The position numbers and the translations under genes are program-made. A model generated the notes under the pieces. It had not been told where the DNA came from and made no database searches. It saw only the letters and a list, made by a program, of their open reading frames with translations. From Parcubacteria group bacterium GW2011_GWA2_47_26 (GTDB taxonomy: Bacteria > Patescibacteriota > Patescibacteriia > GWA2-47-26): 35,450 bases of DNA. The stretch covers positions 1 to 35,450 of the forward strand of contig LCOG01000006.1 of NCBI GenBank assembly GCA_001001705.1. The letters are read 5' to 3'. This document shows, piece after piece, positions 1 to 8,324 of the stretch; within the stretch, counting starts at the first letter, position 1, and each line of letters starts with the position of its first letter.

Positions 1-117
1 ATTTTCATACACGTGAAACTGTATCAGAAACAGCTAAAATTGCTTATCAATACAGGAAAATTTCAATTATCCACCAACAGAAATTTGTCCATCATCCCTT
101 ATATGTTATATATTTTA

Positions 118-2511
118 TTATTTAAGCGCGACCTTTAATACCTCGTCCATATTCTCCACAAAAATAAATTTCATCTGATCTTTGACCTGTTTAGGCACGT
201 CCACCATATCTTTCTCATTATATTTGGGTAGAATTACGGCTTTCATTTCCCCGCGATGCGCGGCAAGGACTTTTTCTTTCACGCCGCCGATTTCCATAAC
301 CCGTCCGCGCAAGGTAATCTCGCCGGTCATAGCCACATCTTTGCGCACTGCCCGGCCAGTCAAGGCAGAAATCAGGGCGAGCGTCATGGCGACCCCGGCC
401 GAGGGACCATCTTTGGGAATCGCGCCGGAAGGCACGTGCACATGCAAATCGGAATTTTTATAAAACGCGTCTTTAATGCCGAGCTTTTTCGCACGGCTGC
501 GCGCGTAAGTAAATGCGGCTTGCGCTGACTCTTGCATAACCTGCCCGAGGTGTCCGGTTAAGATAAGCGAACCCTTGCCCGGAATTTTGGTAGCCTCAAT
601 AAACAAGACGTCGCCGCCGGCCGGCGTCCAAGCCAGGCCATTGACCACCCCAATCTCATCTTTTTTTTCGGCCAAGGTAATGCGATACTTTTGCGGGCCT
701 AAGAATTCCCGCAAGTCATCAATGCCAATTTTTCTTATGGCCATTTTACCTCCGTTTTCCGCAACCTTGCGCGCGACTTTACGACATACGGCCGCGATCG
801 TGCGTTCCAGCTCGCGCACGCCCGCCTCCAGAGTATATTCTCGGATAACGGTTCGGAGCGCCGGATCAGTAAAGAAGATCAATTTATCCGTAAGACCGTT
901 GTCTTTGACTTGCTTGAAAATCAAAAATTTTTGCGCGATCCAAAATTTTTCTTCCTCGGTATAGCCGGCAAACTCAATGACTTCCATGCGATCCTTGAGG
1001 GCAGGCGGAATCGGGTCAAGCAGGTTTGCGGTAGTAATGAACATGACGTCCGATAGGTCAAATGGCATCTCTAAATAATGGTCGCCGAAGGCATTGTTCT
1101 GCTCCGGGTCAAGCGCCTCAAGGAGTGCGGCGGAAGGATCGCCGCGAAAAGCATCAAAGCCCATCTTATCAACTTCATCAAGCATAAAGACGGGGTTGCG
1201 GGTGCCGGCGGTCGTCATACCCTGAATAATCCGGCCCGGAAGCGCGCCCACATAGGTGCGGCGAAAGCCGCGTATCTCGGCCTCATCTCGCACACCGCCC
1301 AAGGACATGCGCACAAACTTGCGACCCAAAGCGCGAGCGATGGATTTACCAATGGAAGTTTTGCCGGTGCCGGGCGGGCCGACAAAACAAAGGATCGGCC
1401 CCCGGATTTTGCCAACTAATTTTTGCACAGACAAATATTCTACCATCCGCTCTTTAACTTTTTCCAAACCATAATGATCTTCATCAAGCACTTGCTGGGC
1501 TTTTTTCACATCAATCTTAGATTCGTCTTTTTTGGACCAGGGCAACTTGACGAGCCAGTCCAGATAAGTGCGGATATAAGAGATCTCGGGCGAGAAAGAG
1601 GGCATGCGCTCCATCCGCGCCAGTTCATCAAGCGCAGTCTTTTTTGCCTCCTCCGGCATGCCAAGCTTTTCAATTTTAGCTTTGAGCTCTTCCAGTTCAT
1701 TGCGGCCGCCGGACATACCCAGCTCTTTTTCAATTGCTTTCATTTGCTCGCGCAGAAAAACTTCACGCTGCATTTTATCAAGCTCCTTGCCAACCTCGGC
1801 CTGTAATTTCTTGGCCGTGCGCAAAACTTGAGTCTGCCGACCAAGGGCTTGGCGCAGTTTTTCCAATTTGTCCTCCACGGTTTGCGCTTCAAGAATTACC
1901 TGTCGCTCTTCGGTTTTGAAATCAAGATTGCTGACTATCAAATCGCCAAGCACCCAGGGATCAGTAATATTCAAAATCACAAACAGGACATCGAGCGGCA
2001 CCGGCGCGCCCATTGAAACAATCTCACGAAACTGATTAATCGCCGCATACATCAAGGCTTCAATGCGCTCCGTTTTCTTTACAATCGGCGGCGGCAAGGG
2101 CTCCAGGCGTACCTTGATAAAAGGTTCGTTTTGCGCGACGCCTAAGACTTTGGCGCGCATAATGCCTTCTACCAAAACGCGCACGGTACCATCCTCTCCC
2201 TTGCCCATCTCTTTGATCTTGGCCACCGTCCCTACATTATAGATATCGTTGTTGCTGGGATCGTCATGCTCCTCGGTTTTCTGGGCTACAAAAAAAGCAA
2301 GCTGGTCGTGCTTCATGGCATGGTCCAGTGCGGCTAAAGATTTTGGACGTTGAACGAGAAGCGGCATGGCAATACCGGGGAAAACCACGGCGTCGCGCAG
2401 GGGCACGAGCGGCAACTCCCGCTTCTCGCGGATATTCATGAAAGCTTTGACAAATTTAGGAAGTTGCGGCGATTGCGGTTGTTGGATTTGCGGAGGTTGT
2501 TGTTCTGACAT
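118..2511 (-). CDS. lon: ATP-dependent Lon protease
   Basis: 797 aa ORF; N-terminal LON domain (LPLVPLRDAVVFPG), Walker A GPPGTGKTSIGKSIA, C-terminal protease motif PKDGPSAGVAMT. Confidence 0.98.
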   Translation of the reverse strand: MSEQQPPQIQQPQSPQLPKFVKAFMNIREKRELPLVPLRDAVVFPGIAMPLLVQRPKSLAALDHAMKHDQLAFFVAQKTEEHDDPSNNDIYNVGTVAKIKEMGKGEDGTVRVLVEGIMRAKVLGVAQNEPFIKVRLEPLPPPIVKKTERIEALMYAAINQFREIVSMGAPVPLDVLFVILNITDPWVLGDLIVSNLDFKTEERQVILEAQTVEDKLEKLRQALGRQTQVLRTAKKLQAEVGKELDKMQREVFLREQMKAIEKELGMSGGRNELEELKAKIEKLGMPEEAKKTALDELARMERMPSFSPEISYIRTYLDWLVKLPWSKKDESKIDVKKAQQVLDEDHYGLEKVKERMVEYLSVQKLVGKIRGPILCFVGPPGTGKTSIGKSIARALGRKFVRMSLGGVRDEAEIRGFRRTYVGALPGRIIQGMTTAGTRNPVFMLDEVDKMGFDAFRGDPSAALLEALDPEQNNAFGDHYLEMPFDLSDVMFITTANLLDPIPPALKDRMEVIEFAGYTEEEKFWIAQKFLIFKQVKDNGLTDKLIFFTDPALRTVIREYTLEAGVRELERTIAAVCRKVARKVAENGGKMAIRKIGIDDLREFLGPQKYRITLAEKKDEIGVVNGLAWTPAGGDVLFIEATKIPGKGSLILTGHLGQVMQESAQAAFTYARSRAKKLGIKDAFYKNSDLHVHVPSGAIPKDGPSAGVAMTLALISALTGRAVRKDVAMTGEITLRGRVMEIGGVKEKVLAAHRGEMKAVILPKYNEKDMVDVPKQVKDQMKFIFVENMDEVLKVALK

Positions 2512-2541
2512 ATTTAATTAACTAAGCAGATTAAGTATATA

Positions 2542-2603
2542 AGCAGATTAGGCAGAATAGGCAGCTGTTCAGTACTTACTCTGCCTACTCTGCTTAACCT
2601 GCT
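2542..2603. repeat. Imperfect inverted repeat, 23-nt arms (AGCAGATTAGGCAGAATAGGCAG / CTGCCTACTCTGCTTAACCTGCT)
   Basis: Arms match at 20/23 positions around a 16-nt loop, in the gap upstream of lon; AAGCAGATTA also occurs as a direct repeat just outside the left arm. Confidence 0.75.
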
Positions 2604-2896
2604 CACTGTAACAGGGGGAGCTTCTGTTGCTCTCCTTGGAGCCTCTTCGCTACTTTGCGGCCCAGCGGGGTCAAGCGCACTTCTTTTATATACCACTTCT
2701 TAGGGGTGCGCACGCCATAACCAACCATCAAACCTTTATCAATAAGTCGTTCCAGGGTCTTCGTAATGGTGTCCACGATATCTTTGGGCCTAACTGTTTC
2801 ACCTTCATAAAAACGCGGGAAATGCACGCGCCCTACTCTTCCATTTATGGAAAAACAGACCCCCAAAATATACCGCTGAAGGCGCGACAGGCGCAT
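2603..2896 (-). CDS. Small hypothetical protein, possibly winged-helix-like (start MRLSRLQRY)
   Basis: ORF 2603..2917 trimmed to a plausible internal ATG; basic, helix-rich, no firm family recognised. Confidence 0.5.
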   Translation of the reverse strand: MRLSRLQRYILGVCFSINGRVGRVHFPRFYEGETVRPKDIVDTITKTLERLIDKGLMVGYGVRTPKKWYIKEVRLTPLGRKVAKRLQGEQQKLPLLQ

Positions 2897-3019
2897 ATAT
2901 ATCCTATTGTAGCACAAAAACTAAGATCTTGGAGGTGAGGGGACTTGCACCCCCAGGATCTTGGGCGACGATCCAGATCCCGTACCACACCACTCCCAGG
3001 CTATCTTACATTATGCAAG

Positions 3020-3062
3020 TCGTCCCGCGATTGGCGCGATCGCGAGAATCACGGGACGATTA
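3020..3062. repeat. Palindrome CGTCCCGCGATT..CGCGATCGCG..AATCACGGGACG
   Basis: 12-nt arms with one mismatch around a CGCGATCGCG core, downstream of aspS; diverged second copy near 8058-8097. Confidence 0.7.
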
Positions 3063-3103
3063 AGACAATTAAATTGTTTCCATCCGTGTTATATCACTTT
3101 ATA

Positions 3104-4564
3104 TCACTCCGCCACCTTAATATGCGCCTCACGTAGACTCTTATCTGGCAACTCACTGGGCGCACCCATCATGGGGTCGCGAGCGTCGCCGGTTTTGGGA
3201 AACGCAATCACTTCGCGGATGTTTGGCTCACCAGCCAAAAGCATTACGAGCCGATCAATCCCTGGAGCAATACCGCCATGCGGAGGGGCACCATAGGTAA
3301 AGGCTTCCAACATATGCCCAAACCTTCTCTCCGCTTCTTCGACCGGAATTTGTAAAATATGAAAAATCTTCTGCTGGAGTTTCGGATCGTGAATTCTCAT
3401 TGAACCGCTCGCAAGTTCATATCCATTTGCCACAAGATCATACTGATTGGCAAACGCTTTTTCCGGCGCGCTATCAAGAAGTGGAATATCTTGCGGCCGC
3501 GGAGCAGAAAAAAGATGGTGGGTGGCTACCAGCTTGCCCTCCTCTTCCGAATGCTCAAACAGCGGAAAATCTACAATCCAAGCAAAGGCGAGCTCGTGCG
3601 GGTCGTTTTTATCTTTTCTTAAATCCGGCTTATCTGACCCGTATTTCTCTATTGCGTCACTGTAGGAAATTCGTGGAAACGGAATTTTGCTGATGTGCCA
3701 CGGACCAATGCCGTGTAGGGGCGACCCTGGTAGTCGCCCGCCGCGGGAGGGTATAAGACCATCCCCTACAAGTTGGTTGAGATGCCCTACCATCGCAATC
3801 ATTAACCCTTCAGTCAGCTCATACACATCTTCTGCTTCAATAAAACTCATCTCAATATCGAGTTGAGTGTGTTCGGGCTGGCGATCGCCGCGTTGATCTT
3901 CATCGCGCAAAGCGCGCGCAATCTGAAAATACCGCTCCACTCCGGCAACCATCAGGAGCTGTTTGAATTGCTGTGGCGATTGCGGTAGCACATAGAATTT
4001 TCCGGGATGCAATCGCGAAGGCACTAGAAATTCTCGCGCGCCTTCCGGAGTTCCTTTCGTGAGAATTGGCGTTTCAATCTCGGTAAAATCATGCTCGGAT
4101 AAATAGTCGCGGCAAAACTTTACTACCCTATGACGCAAAACTAAATTGCCACGCATCCGCTCACTGCGCAAATCCAGATAGCGATATTTGAGGCGCGTCT
4201 CTTCATTGACGACGCGGGTATCTTTATCCAATTCAAACGGGGGAGTTTTTGACTCGTTCAAAATTTTAAGATCCGCAGCAAGAATTTCCACCGTACCGGT
4301 GGGCAATTTAGGATTTACCGTTTTTTCAGTGCGCTTTTGCACTGTTCCTATTATCGATACCACATATTCACTGCGCAAGGCCTTCGCAAATTCATACGCC
4401 CCGCCTACCTCTTTTGGCGCAAATACAACTTGCATGATACCCGTCCGGTCGCGCAGATCAATAAAAATAATCTTGCCCATGTCCCGACGGGCATGAACCC
4501 AACCATAGAGTTGAACTTCTCCGCCAATTTTATTTACGATATCAATATTCCACGTCCTAGACAT
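3104..4564 (-). CDS. aspS: Aspartyl-tRNA synthetase (class II)
   Basis: Class II motifs: FTEIETPILTKGTPEGAREF, QSPQQFKQLLMVAGVERYFQIARALRDEDQRGDRQPEHTQLD, GGIAPGIDRLVMLL. Confidence 0.97.
   Translation of the reverse strand: MSRTWNIDIVNKIGGEVQLYGWVHARRDMGKIIFIDLRDRTGIMQVVFAPKEVGGAYEFAKALRSEYVVSIIGTVQKRTEKTVNPKLPTGTVEILAADLKILNESKTPPFELDKDTRVVNEETRLKYRYLDLRSERMRGNLVLRHRVVKFCRDYLSEHDFTEIETPILTKGTPEGAREFLVPSRLHPGKFYVLPQSPQQFKQLLMVAGVERYFQIARALRDEDQRGDRQPEHTQLDIEMSFIEAEDVYELTEGLMIAMVGHLNQLVGDGLIPSRGGRLPGSPLHGIGPWHISKIPFPRISYSDAIEKYGSDKPDLRKDKNDPHELAFAWIVDFPLFEHSEEEGKLVATHHLFSAPRPQDIPLLDSAPEKAFANQYDLVANGYELASGSMRIHDPKLQQKIFHILQIPVEEAERRFGHMLEAFTYGAPPHGGIAPGIDRLVMLLAGEPNIREVIAFPKTGDARDPMMGAPSELPDKSLREAHIKVAE
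3714..3770. repeat. 57-nt palindromic element inside aspS (TGTAGGGG...CCCCTACA)
   Basis: Terminal inverted repeat TGTAGGGG/CCCCTACA with inner GGGCGAC/GTCGCCC; 57 nt is 19 codons, and the aspS frame continues through it. Confidence 0.75.
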
Positions 4565-4582
4565 ATGTCGATTTTCAGCATA

Positions 4583-5338
4583 TCACACCCCCACAGGAGT
4601 GTGAAGCTCTTGAGTAAGGCTCACCATAAAATACTGCGCCTTGGGCATTTCCCCAAAATGCGCTTGGATCATAGTGGCGGCAATGTCGGACAATTCTTTT
4701 TGCACAGGAGAAGGCATCTCTGGCGCGGATAAAGGCGCTCCAAACAGCGCCTCTAATACGTCAACTGTGATTGATGAGACTGGAAAAGACTCCGCGCCAA
4801 ACTGTCTAAAACAATCCTCGCAAAGCACGCCGCCTTTTACTGCTTCAAATGGCCGGGAAATGCCCTCAACCGTTTTTTTGCACATGACACAATTATGCAA
4901 CTGCGGAGTAAAGCCGGTGTCTTTTAAAAGTTTTAGAGAAAATACAACTTCTATAGCGCCAGTATTCTGCTCAAGCAAATTCAGCGTACCATGAAACAGC
5001 TCAAATATAGTTTTTTCCTTGGTGCCCGGACGCAAGACTAAATCTACAAGCGCCGCGGCATAAACTGCTCTGGATAATTTTTGCAGATCAGCCCAGAGTT
5101 CACTAAAATAATTTTTGACCTTGACTTGGGCAACGCGATCAAAGCGTCGGCCGCGGGCCAACATAAAATCGCAAAGATACAGCGACTGCAAATGCGGGGA
5201 GAGTTTGCTTTGCGGTTTGCGCACGCCTTGACCCCAGGCTTCAATCTTACCGTGATCGCGCGTCAAAATCGTATAGATACGCTCGTATTCGCCAATGTCG
5301 CGGTACTTGAGAATGATGCCATCAGTGTTGTAAGTCAT
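4583..5338 (-). CDS. recO: DNA repair protein RecO
   Basis: N-terminal GIILKYRDIGEYERIYTILTRDHGKIEAWGQGVRKPQSK, central CVMCKK...LCEDC. Confidence 0.9.
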   Translation of the reverse strand: MTYNTDGIILKYRDIGEYERIYTILTRDHGKIEAWGQGVRKPQSKLSPHLQSLYLCDFMLARGRRFDRVAQVKVKNYFSELWADLQKLSRAVYAAALVDLVLRPGTKEKTIFELFHGTLNLLEQNTGAIEVVFSLKLLKDTGFTPQLHNCVMCKKTVEGISRPFEAVKGGVLCEDCFRQFGAESFPVSSITVDVLEALFGAPLSAPEMPSPVQKELSDIAATMIQAHFGEMPKAQYFMVSLTQELHTPVGV

Positions 5339-5727
5339 ATTTGCTCTAGGAACGATTGCAAAATTAGGGCTGCGGCGGCGGCATCCTTGTCCACTCCCTT
5401 GCGGGCCTTGCCATATCCACGCGTTATTTTTTCTACCTCTTTTGTAGTAAACCGTTCGTCCTGCATTTCAACAGGTATGCCCAGAGATTTTAACTCTTTA
5501 ATAAATTGTCGCACTAGCACCGAACTTTTACTTTCTTCCCCGCCAGTAGTCAGGGGCAGGCCAATAATAATCAGATCAATTTTTTCACGCTCTATTATCT
5601 CGTGCAAACATTCAAGCGTGGCGCCGCCAAATTCAAGTGTATCGTAGGGCACGGCCACTCTGCTTTCCGTATCCCCAATCGCCACCCCAACCCGCTTTGT
5701 ACCATAGTCAATTCCTAAAATACGCAT
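5335..5727 (-). CDS. ruvX: YqgF/RuvX Holliday junction resolvase-like protein
   Basis: RILGIDYGTKRVGVAIGD N-terminus, IIGLP, QDERFTT motifs. Confidence 0.95.
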   Translation of the reverse strand: MRILGIDYGTKRVGVAIGDTESRVAVPYDTLEFGGATLECLHEIIEREKIDLIIIGLPLTTGGEESKSSVLVRQFIKELKSLGIPVEMQDERFTTKEVEKITRGYGKARKGVDKDAAAAALILQSFLEQI

Positions 5728-5739
5728 ACTATACTCGTA

Positions 5740-6627
5740 CTACTTAGTGATCACCTCACACCCCCGTTTTGTGACAACAACCGTATGCTCAAAATGCGCG
5801 GCGGGAGAGCCGTCGGCCGTAACAATGGTCCAGCCATCGGGTTGAACCTTTACGCGCCAAGTTCCTAAATTCACCATGGGCTCAATCGCAAGCACCATGC
5901 CTTCCTGTAAAATACAGTCGGGCAAGCCCTCTTGCCAGAAATTCGGAATCTCGGGTGGTTCATGCACCTCATATCCGACACCATGCCCAACCAAATCGCG
6001 GACAATTCCAAAACCCGCGGTGTCAATATACTTTTCAATAGCGCGAGATATATGACTGACTCGCCGCCCAGCACGCACCTGCTTGATCCCGATCTTAAGC
6101 GCATCCTCTGTAACTTTTACAAGTTTATGCACCTTTTTATCAGTCTTCCCTACAATCACGGTGCGGGCCATGTCGGTATAAAGACCATCGCCCATAGCCA
6201 CTCCTGCGCCTCTCCTTATCTTAAGGGGAGGGTTGCCGTTGTCTCCCCCTCTTAAGGTAAGAGGGGGTTGGGGGGTGTTACGCACGGGCCACTTCATACC
6301 AATATCTATCTTCACCACATCTCCTTGTTTTATTACACGCGAGGGCACGGCTGGGGCATGCACGACTTCGTCATTAATACTTGTGCAGATTGTAGTTGAG
6401 AAGGGGCGATCCCCTAAACGTCCGACATAGCCCTTAAAAGCTGGAGCTCCGCCGGCTTCGCGGATTAGGCGCTCGGCCAGCACATCCAATTCTTCGGTTG
6501 TTACTCCGGCTTTGACCGTACGCATCAGTTTATCTAAAATCCGACCAAGACGTTTGCCACCCTTGCGCAAGAGTTCAATATCTTCTGGGGTTTTTATAGT
6601 AACTGTTTTGTGCGGTTGATTCATCAT
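5740..6627 (-). CDS. map: Methionine aminopeptidase type I, with an internal low-complexity insertion
   Basis: VKIDIGM, GLYTDMARTVIVG, GHGVGYEVHEPPEIPNF, EGMVLAIEPMV, HFEHTVVVT. Confidence 0.95.
   Translation of the reverse strand: MMNQPHKTVTIKTPEDIELLRKGGKRLGRILDKLMRTVKAGVTTEELDVLAERLIREAGGAPAFKGYVGRLGDRPFSTTICTSINDEVVHAPAVPSRVIKQGDVVKIDIGMKWPVRNTPQPPLTLRGGDNGNPPLKIRRGAGVAMGDGLYTDMARTVIVGKTDKKVHKLVKVTEDALKIGIKQVRAGRRVSHISRAIEKYIDTAGFGIVRDLVGHGVGYEVHEPPEIPNFWQEGLPDCILQEGMVLAIEPMVNLGTWRVKVQPDGWTIVTADGSPAAHFEHTVVVTKRGCEVITK
6200..6290. repeat. Palindrome-bearing insertion inside map
   Basis: Paired TTAAG-centred G/C-rich arms (CCTCTCCTTATCTTAAGGGGAG / CTCCCCCTCTTAAGGTAAGAGGGGG); encodes roughly PVRNTPQPPLTLRGGDNGNPPLKIRRGAGVAM between conserved IDIGMK and GDGLYTD. 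Boundaries approximate. Confidence 0.7.
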
Positions 6628-6662
6628 AAATAATCAAACAGAGTTAAGATTCCAAAATATTA

Positions 6663-7058
6663 TCATATCAAAACAAAAAAAGGAAGCGCTGTGCGCAGAC
6701 TATTAAATCCTAACATCAGGTCATCTGGAAAAGGCGGCGGCTCGCGCATCGGACTTACGCCCGGATAGCGCCAAGCCGCGATTATCTTGCGCGCCTTTTT
6801 TGTGTCCTCATACATTACCCACAACTCCTGCCCTTTCCCGCGGGCCTTGCCCGACTGAAATTTTTTCGTAGAAAAAATTTGGGCGGGCGTCATAGCCGCG
6901 ACTGTCTTTGGCGCGATCCCGACCTCAACACGAGTTGGGTTGCGCAATACTCTCTTTACTCGCGCCTCGGAAAATCCATACTGGCGCATCTTAAACTTGG
7001 CATGCTCGGTCCAAAAGAGCGGCTTGTTGGAGATTAACTTTTTAACTCGCGGATCCAT
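6663..7058 (-). CDS. DUF4258-like small protein (possible toxin-type component)
   Basis: FWTEHAKFKMRQYGFSEARVKRVLRNP resembles the H..R/M...I..V..vl..P pattern of DUF4258/BrnT-like proteins. Confidence 0.5.
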   Translation of the reverse strand: MDPRVKKLISNKPLFWTEHAKFKMRQYGFSEARVKRVLRNPTRVEVGIAPKTVAAMTPAQIFSTKKFQSGKARGKGQELWVMYEDTKKARKIIAAWRYPGVSPMREPPPFPDDLMLGFNSLRTALPFFVLI

Positions 7059-7089
7059 ACATCTAACTGATCAGATTCATGCGAAACAA

Positions 7090-7764
7090 TTAATCTCCCA
7101 GTCGTTCTCGAAGATATTTATATGCAACATCATCAAAATAGCGGTGAATTTTTTTGAAAATCTCTTTCTGGTCTGCGGGTGTCTCTGTGAGCAATAGTCC
7201 ACGCACTGCATCGAGTCGCTGGAGCGCTAGTTCAGCATCTGCAAGGAGGGTCTGCTCATCAATTTTGAGTCCGAATTTTTTATGCATCAATTTCAAAAAT
7301 TTGGGAAGATTCCATTTTGTCTTTTGGATCAAATAATAGATATCAAAAATGTCCTTGGGCTCGTGGCGTTCAATTAAGGCGAATGCCTTGTTCGCGGCAA
7401 TATCTCCAAGGGTATCAATAAAAATACCATTCCACTCTAGGCGCGGTTTTAGGGGTTTAAAATCATAAAATACAAACTCCACTTTAGTATCCTCTTTGCC
7501 ATAGTGCAGATCCCATTCATGCCGATCGGCAACTCTTCGATATTCCCCCATGGCAATGCCTGCGCGCGTCACAATCCTTTTCATGATTGGCTGAAGTTTT
7601 CTAAGTTCAACGGGAGCATTGGCAAAAAAATCCAAATCCAGGGAATGGCGATGGTGAAGATAACGCACAGCAAGCAAGGTTCCGCCGGTCAAATAAAATT
7701 TCTGCGCAAGCGGAGTGCACTTATATTCGGCAAGAAACATTTGCTGGAGAGGAGTAAAATTCAT
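7090..7764 (-). CDS. AbiEii-like nucleotidyltransferase toxin
   Basis: FYLTGGTLLAVRYLHHRHSLDLDFFA (TGGTaLa..yl.HR.S.DlDff motif), KAFALIERHEPKDIFDIYYL; start chosen at MNFTPLQQ. Confidence 0.85.
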   Translation of the reverse strand: MNFTPLQQMFLAEYKCTPLAQKFYLTGGTLLAVRYLHHRHSLDLDFFANAPVELRKLQPIMKRIVTRAGIAMGEYRRVADRHEWDLHYGKEDTKVEFVFYDFKPLKPRLEWNGIFIDTLGDIAANKAFALIERHEPKDIFDIYYLIQKTKWNLPKFLKLMHKKFGLKIDEQTLLADAELALQRLDAVRGLLLTETPADQKEIFKKIHRYFDDVAYKYLRERLGD

Positions 7765-7765
7765 A

Positions 7766-7975
7766 CTATTTTCTTTTCTGCCGAAAAATGTAATGCTCAA
7801 AGAGCAGTGCATTTCCCTCATCGAGCCGTAATCCATGCCAATATTTTTTTAACATCCGCTTTGGCACGTTTCTAAGGTTTCCCGTCATAATCATTTTTTC
7901 CAAATACCAAATCCAGCCCTCGTCGGTGGCGGGCTTCCAATTTTTTGGTATATTATAGTCCCAAACTTTGATCAT
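7766..7975 (-). CDS. Small hypothetical protein directly upstream of the AbiEii-like gene (putative antitoxin/partner)
   Basis: 69 aa ORF ending 1 nt before the MNFT start of the AbiEii-like gene. Confidence 0.6.
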   Translation of the reverse strand: MIKVWDYNIPKNWKPATDEGWIWYLEKMIMTGNLRNVPKRMLKKYWHGLRLDEGNALLFEHYIFRQKRK

Positions 7976-8057
7976 ATGTTGTCAGTTTATCACATTACTC
8001 AAACTTTCACCACACACCACCCAAAATAAAAAGGCCTCGTGTGCTCATACCTCCTGC

Positions 8058-8097
8058 TCGTCTTGCATTTGACGCGATCGCGCTAAATACGGGACGT
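8058..8097. repeat. Diverged second copy of the CGCGATCGCG palindrome
   Basis: CGTCTTGCATTTGACGCGATCGCGCTAAATACGGGACG aligns with the 3020-3062 palindrome. Confidence 0.55.
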
Positions 8098-8105
8098 TTT
8101 GTCAT

Positions 8106-8198
8106 TTAGTCTTTTCCGTATTGGCGCATCTTAAACTTGGTATGCTCGGTCAAAAGTAAAGGTTTTTTGGTGAGCAACTTTTGCAGTTTACCCTCCAT
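8106..8198 (-). pseudogene. Truncated paralogue of the DUF4258-like gene at 6663-7058
   Basis: Translates to MEGKLQKLLTKKPLLLTEHTKFKMRQYGKD*, matching MDPRVKKLISNKPLFWTEHAKFKMRQYGF of the intact gene, then stops. Confidence 0.75.
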
Positions 8199-8324
8199 AG
8201 TGCCTCCATTTTACCGCATTTTTACACAAAAAACAAAGGCAGAGCTTACGCCCTGCTTATGACAGATTTTATACGGTCGGCAGTCTATTTTTCCCCGTCA
8301 TATATCATGCCGCCTTTACGATTT

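Noticed and set aside
182-2016. Multiple plus-strand ORFs opposite lon
   Set aside because: Antisense shadow ORFs of a clear lon gene; compositionally biased and without recognisable domains.
2514-2696. 60 aa minus ORF overlapping the lon upstream hairpin
   Set aside because: Overlaps the inverted repeat and the better-supported ORF 2603-2896 in another frame; no domain.
2931-3005. Calling this a tRNA or tmRNA gene
   Set aside because: T-arm/acceptor-like 3' part but no standard D-arm, no T33 in the candidate anticodon loop, and no tmRNA 5' half nearby; kept only as an unresolved finding.
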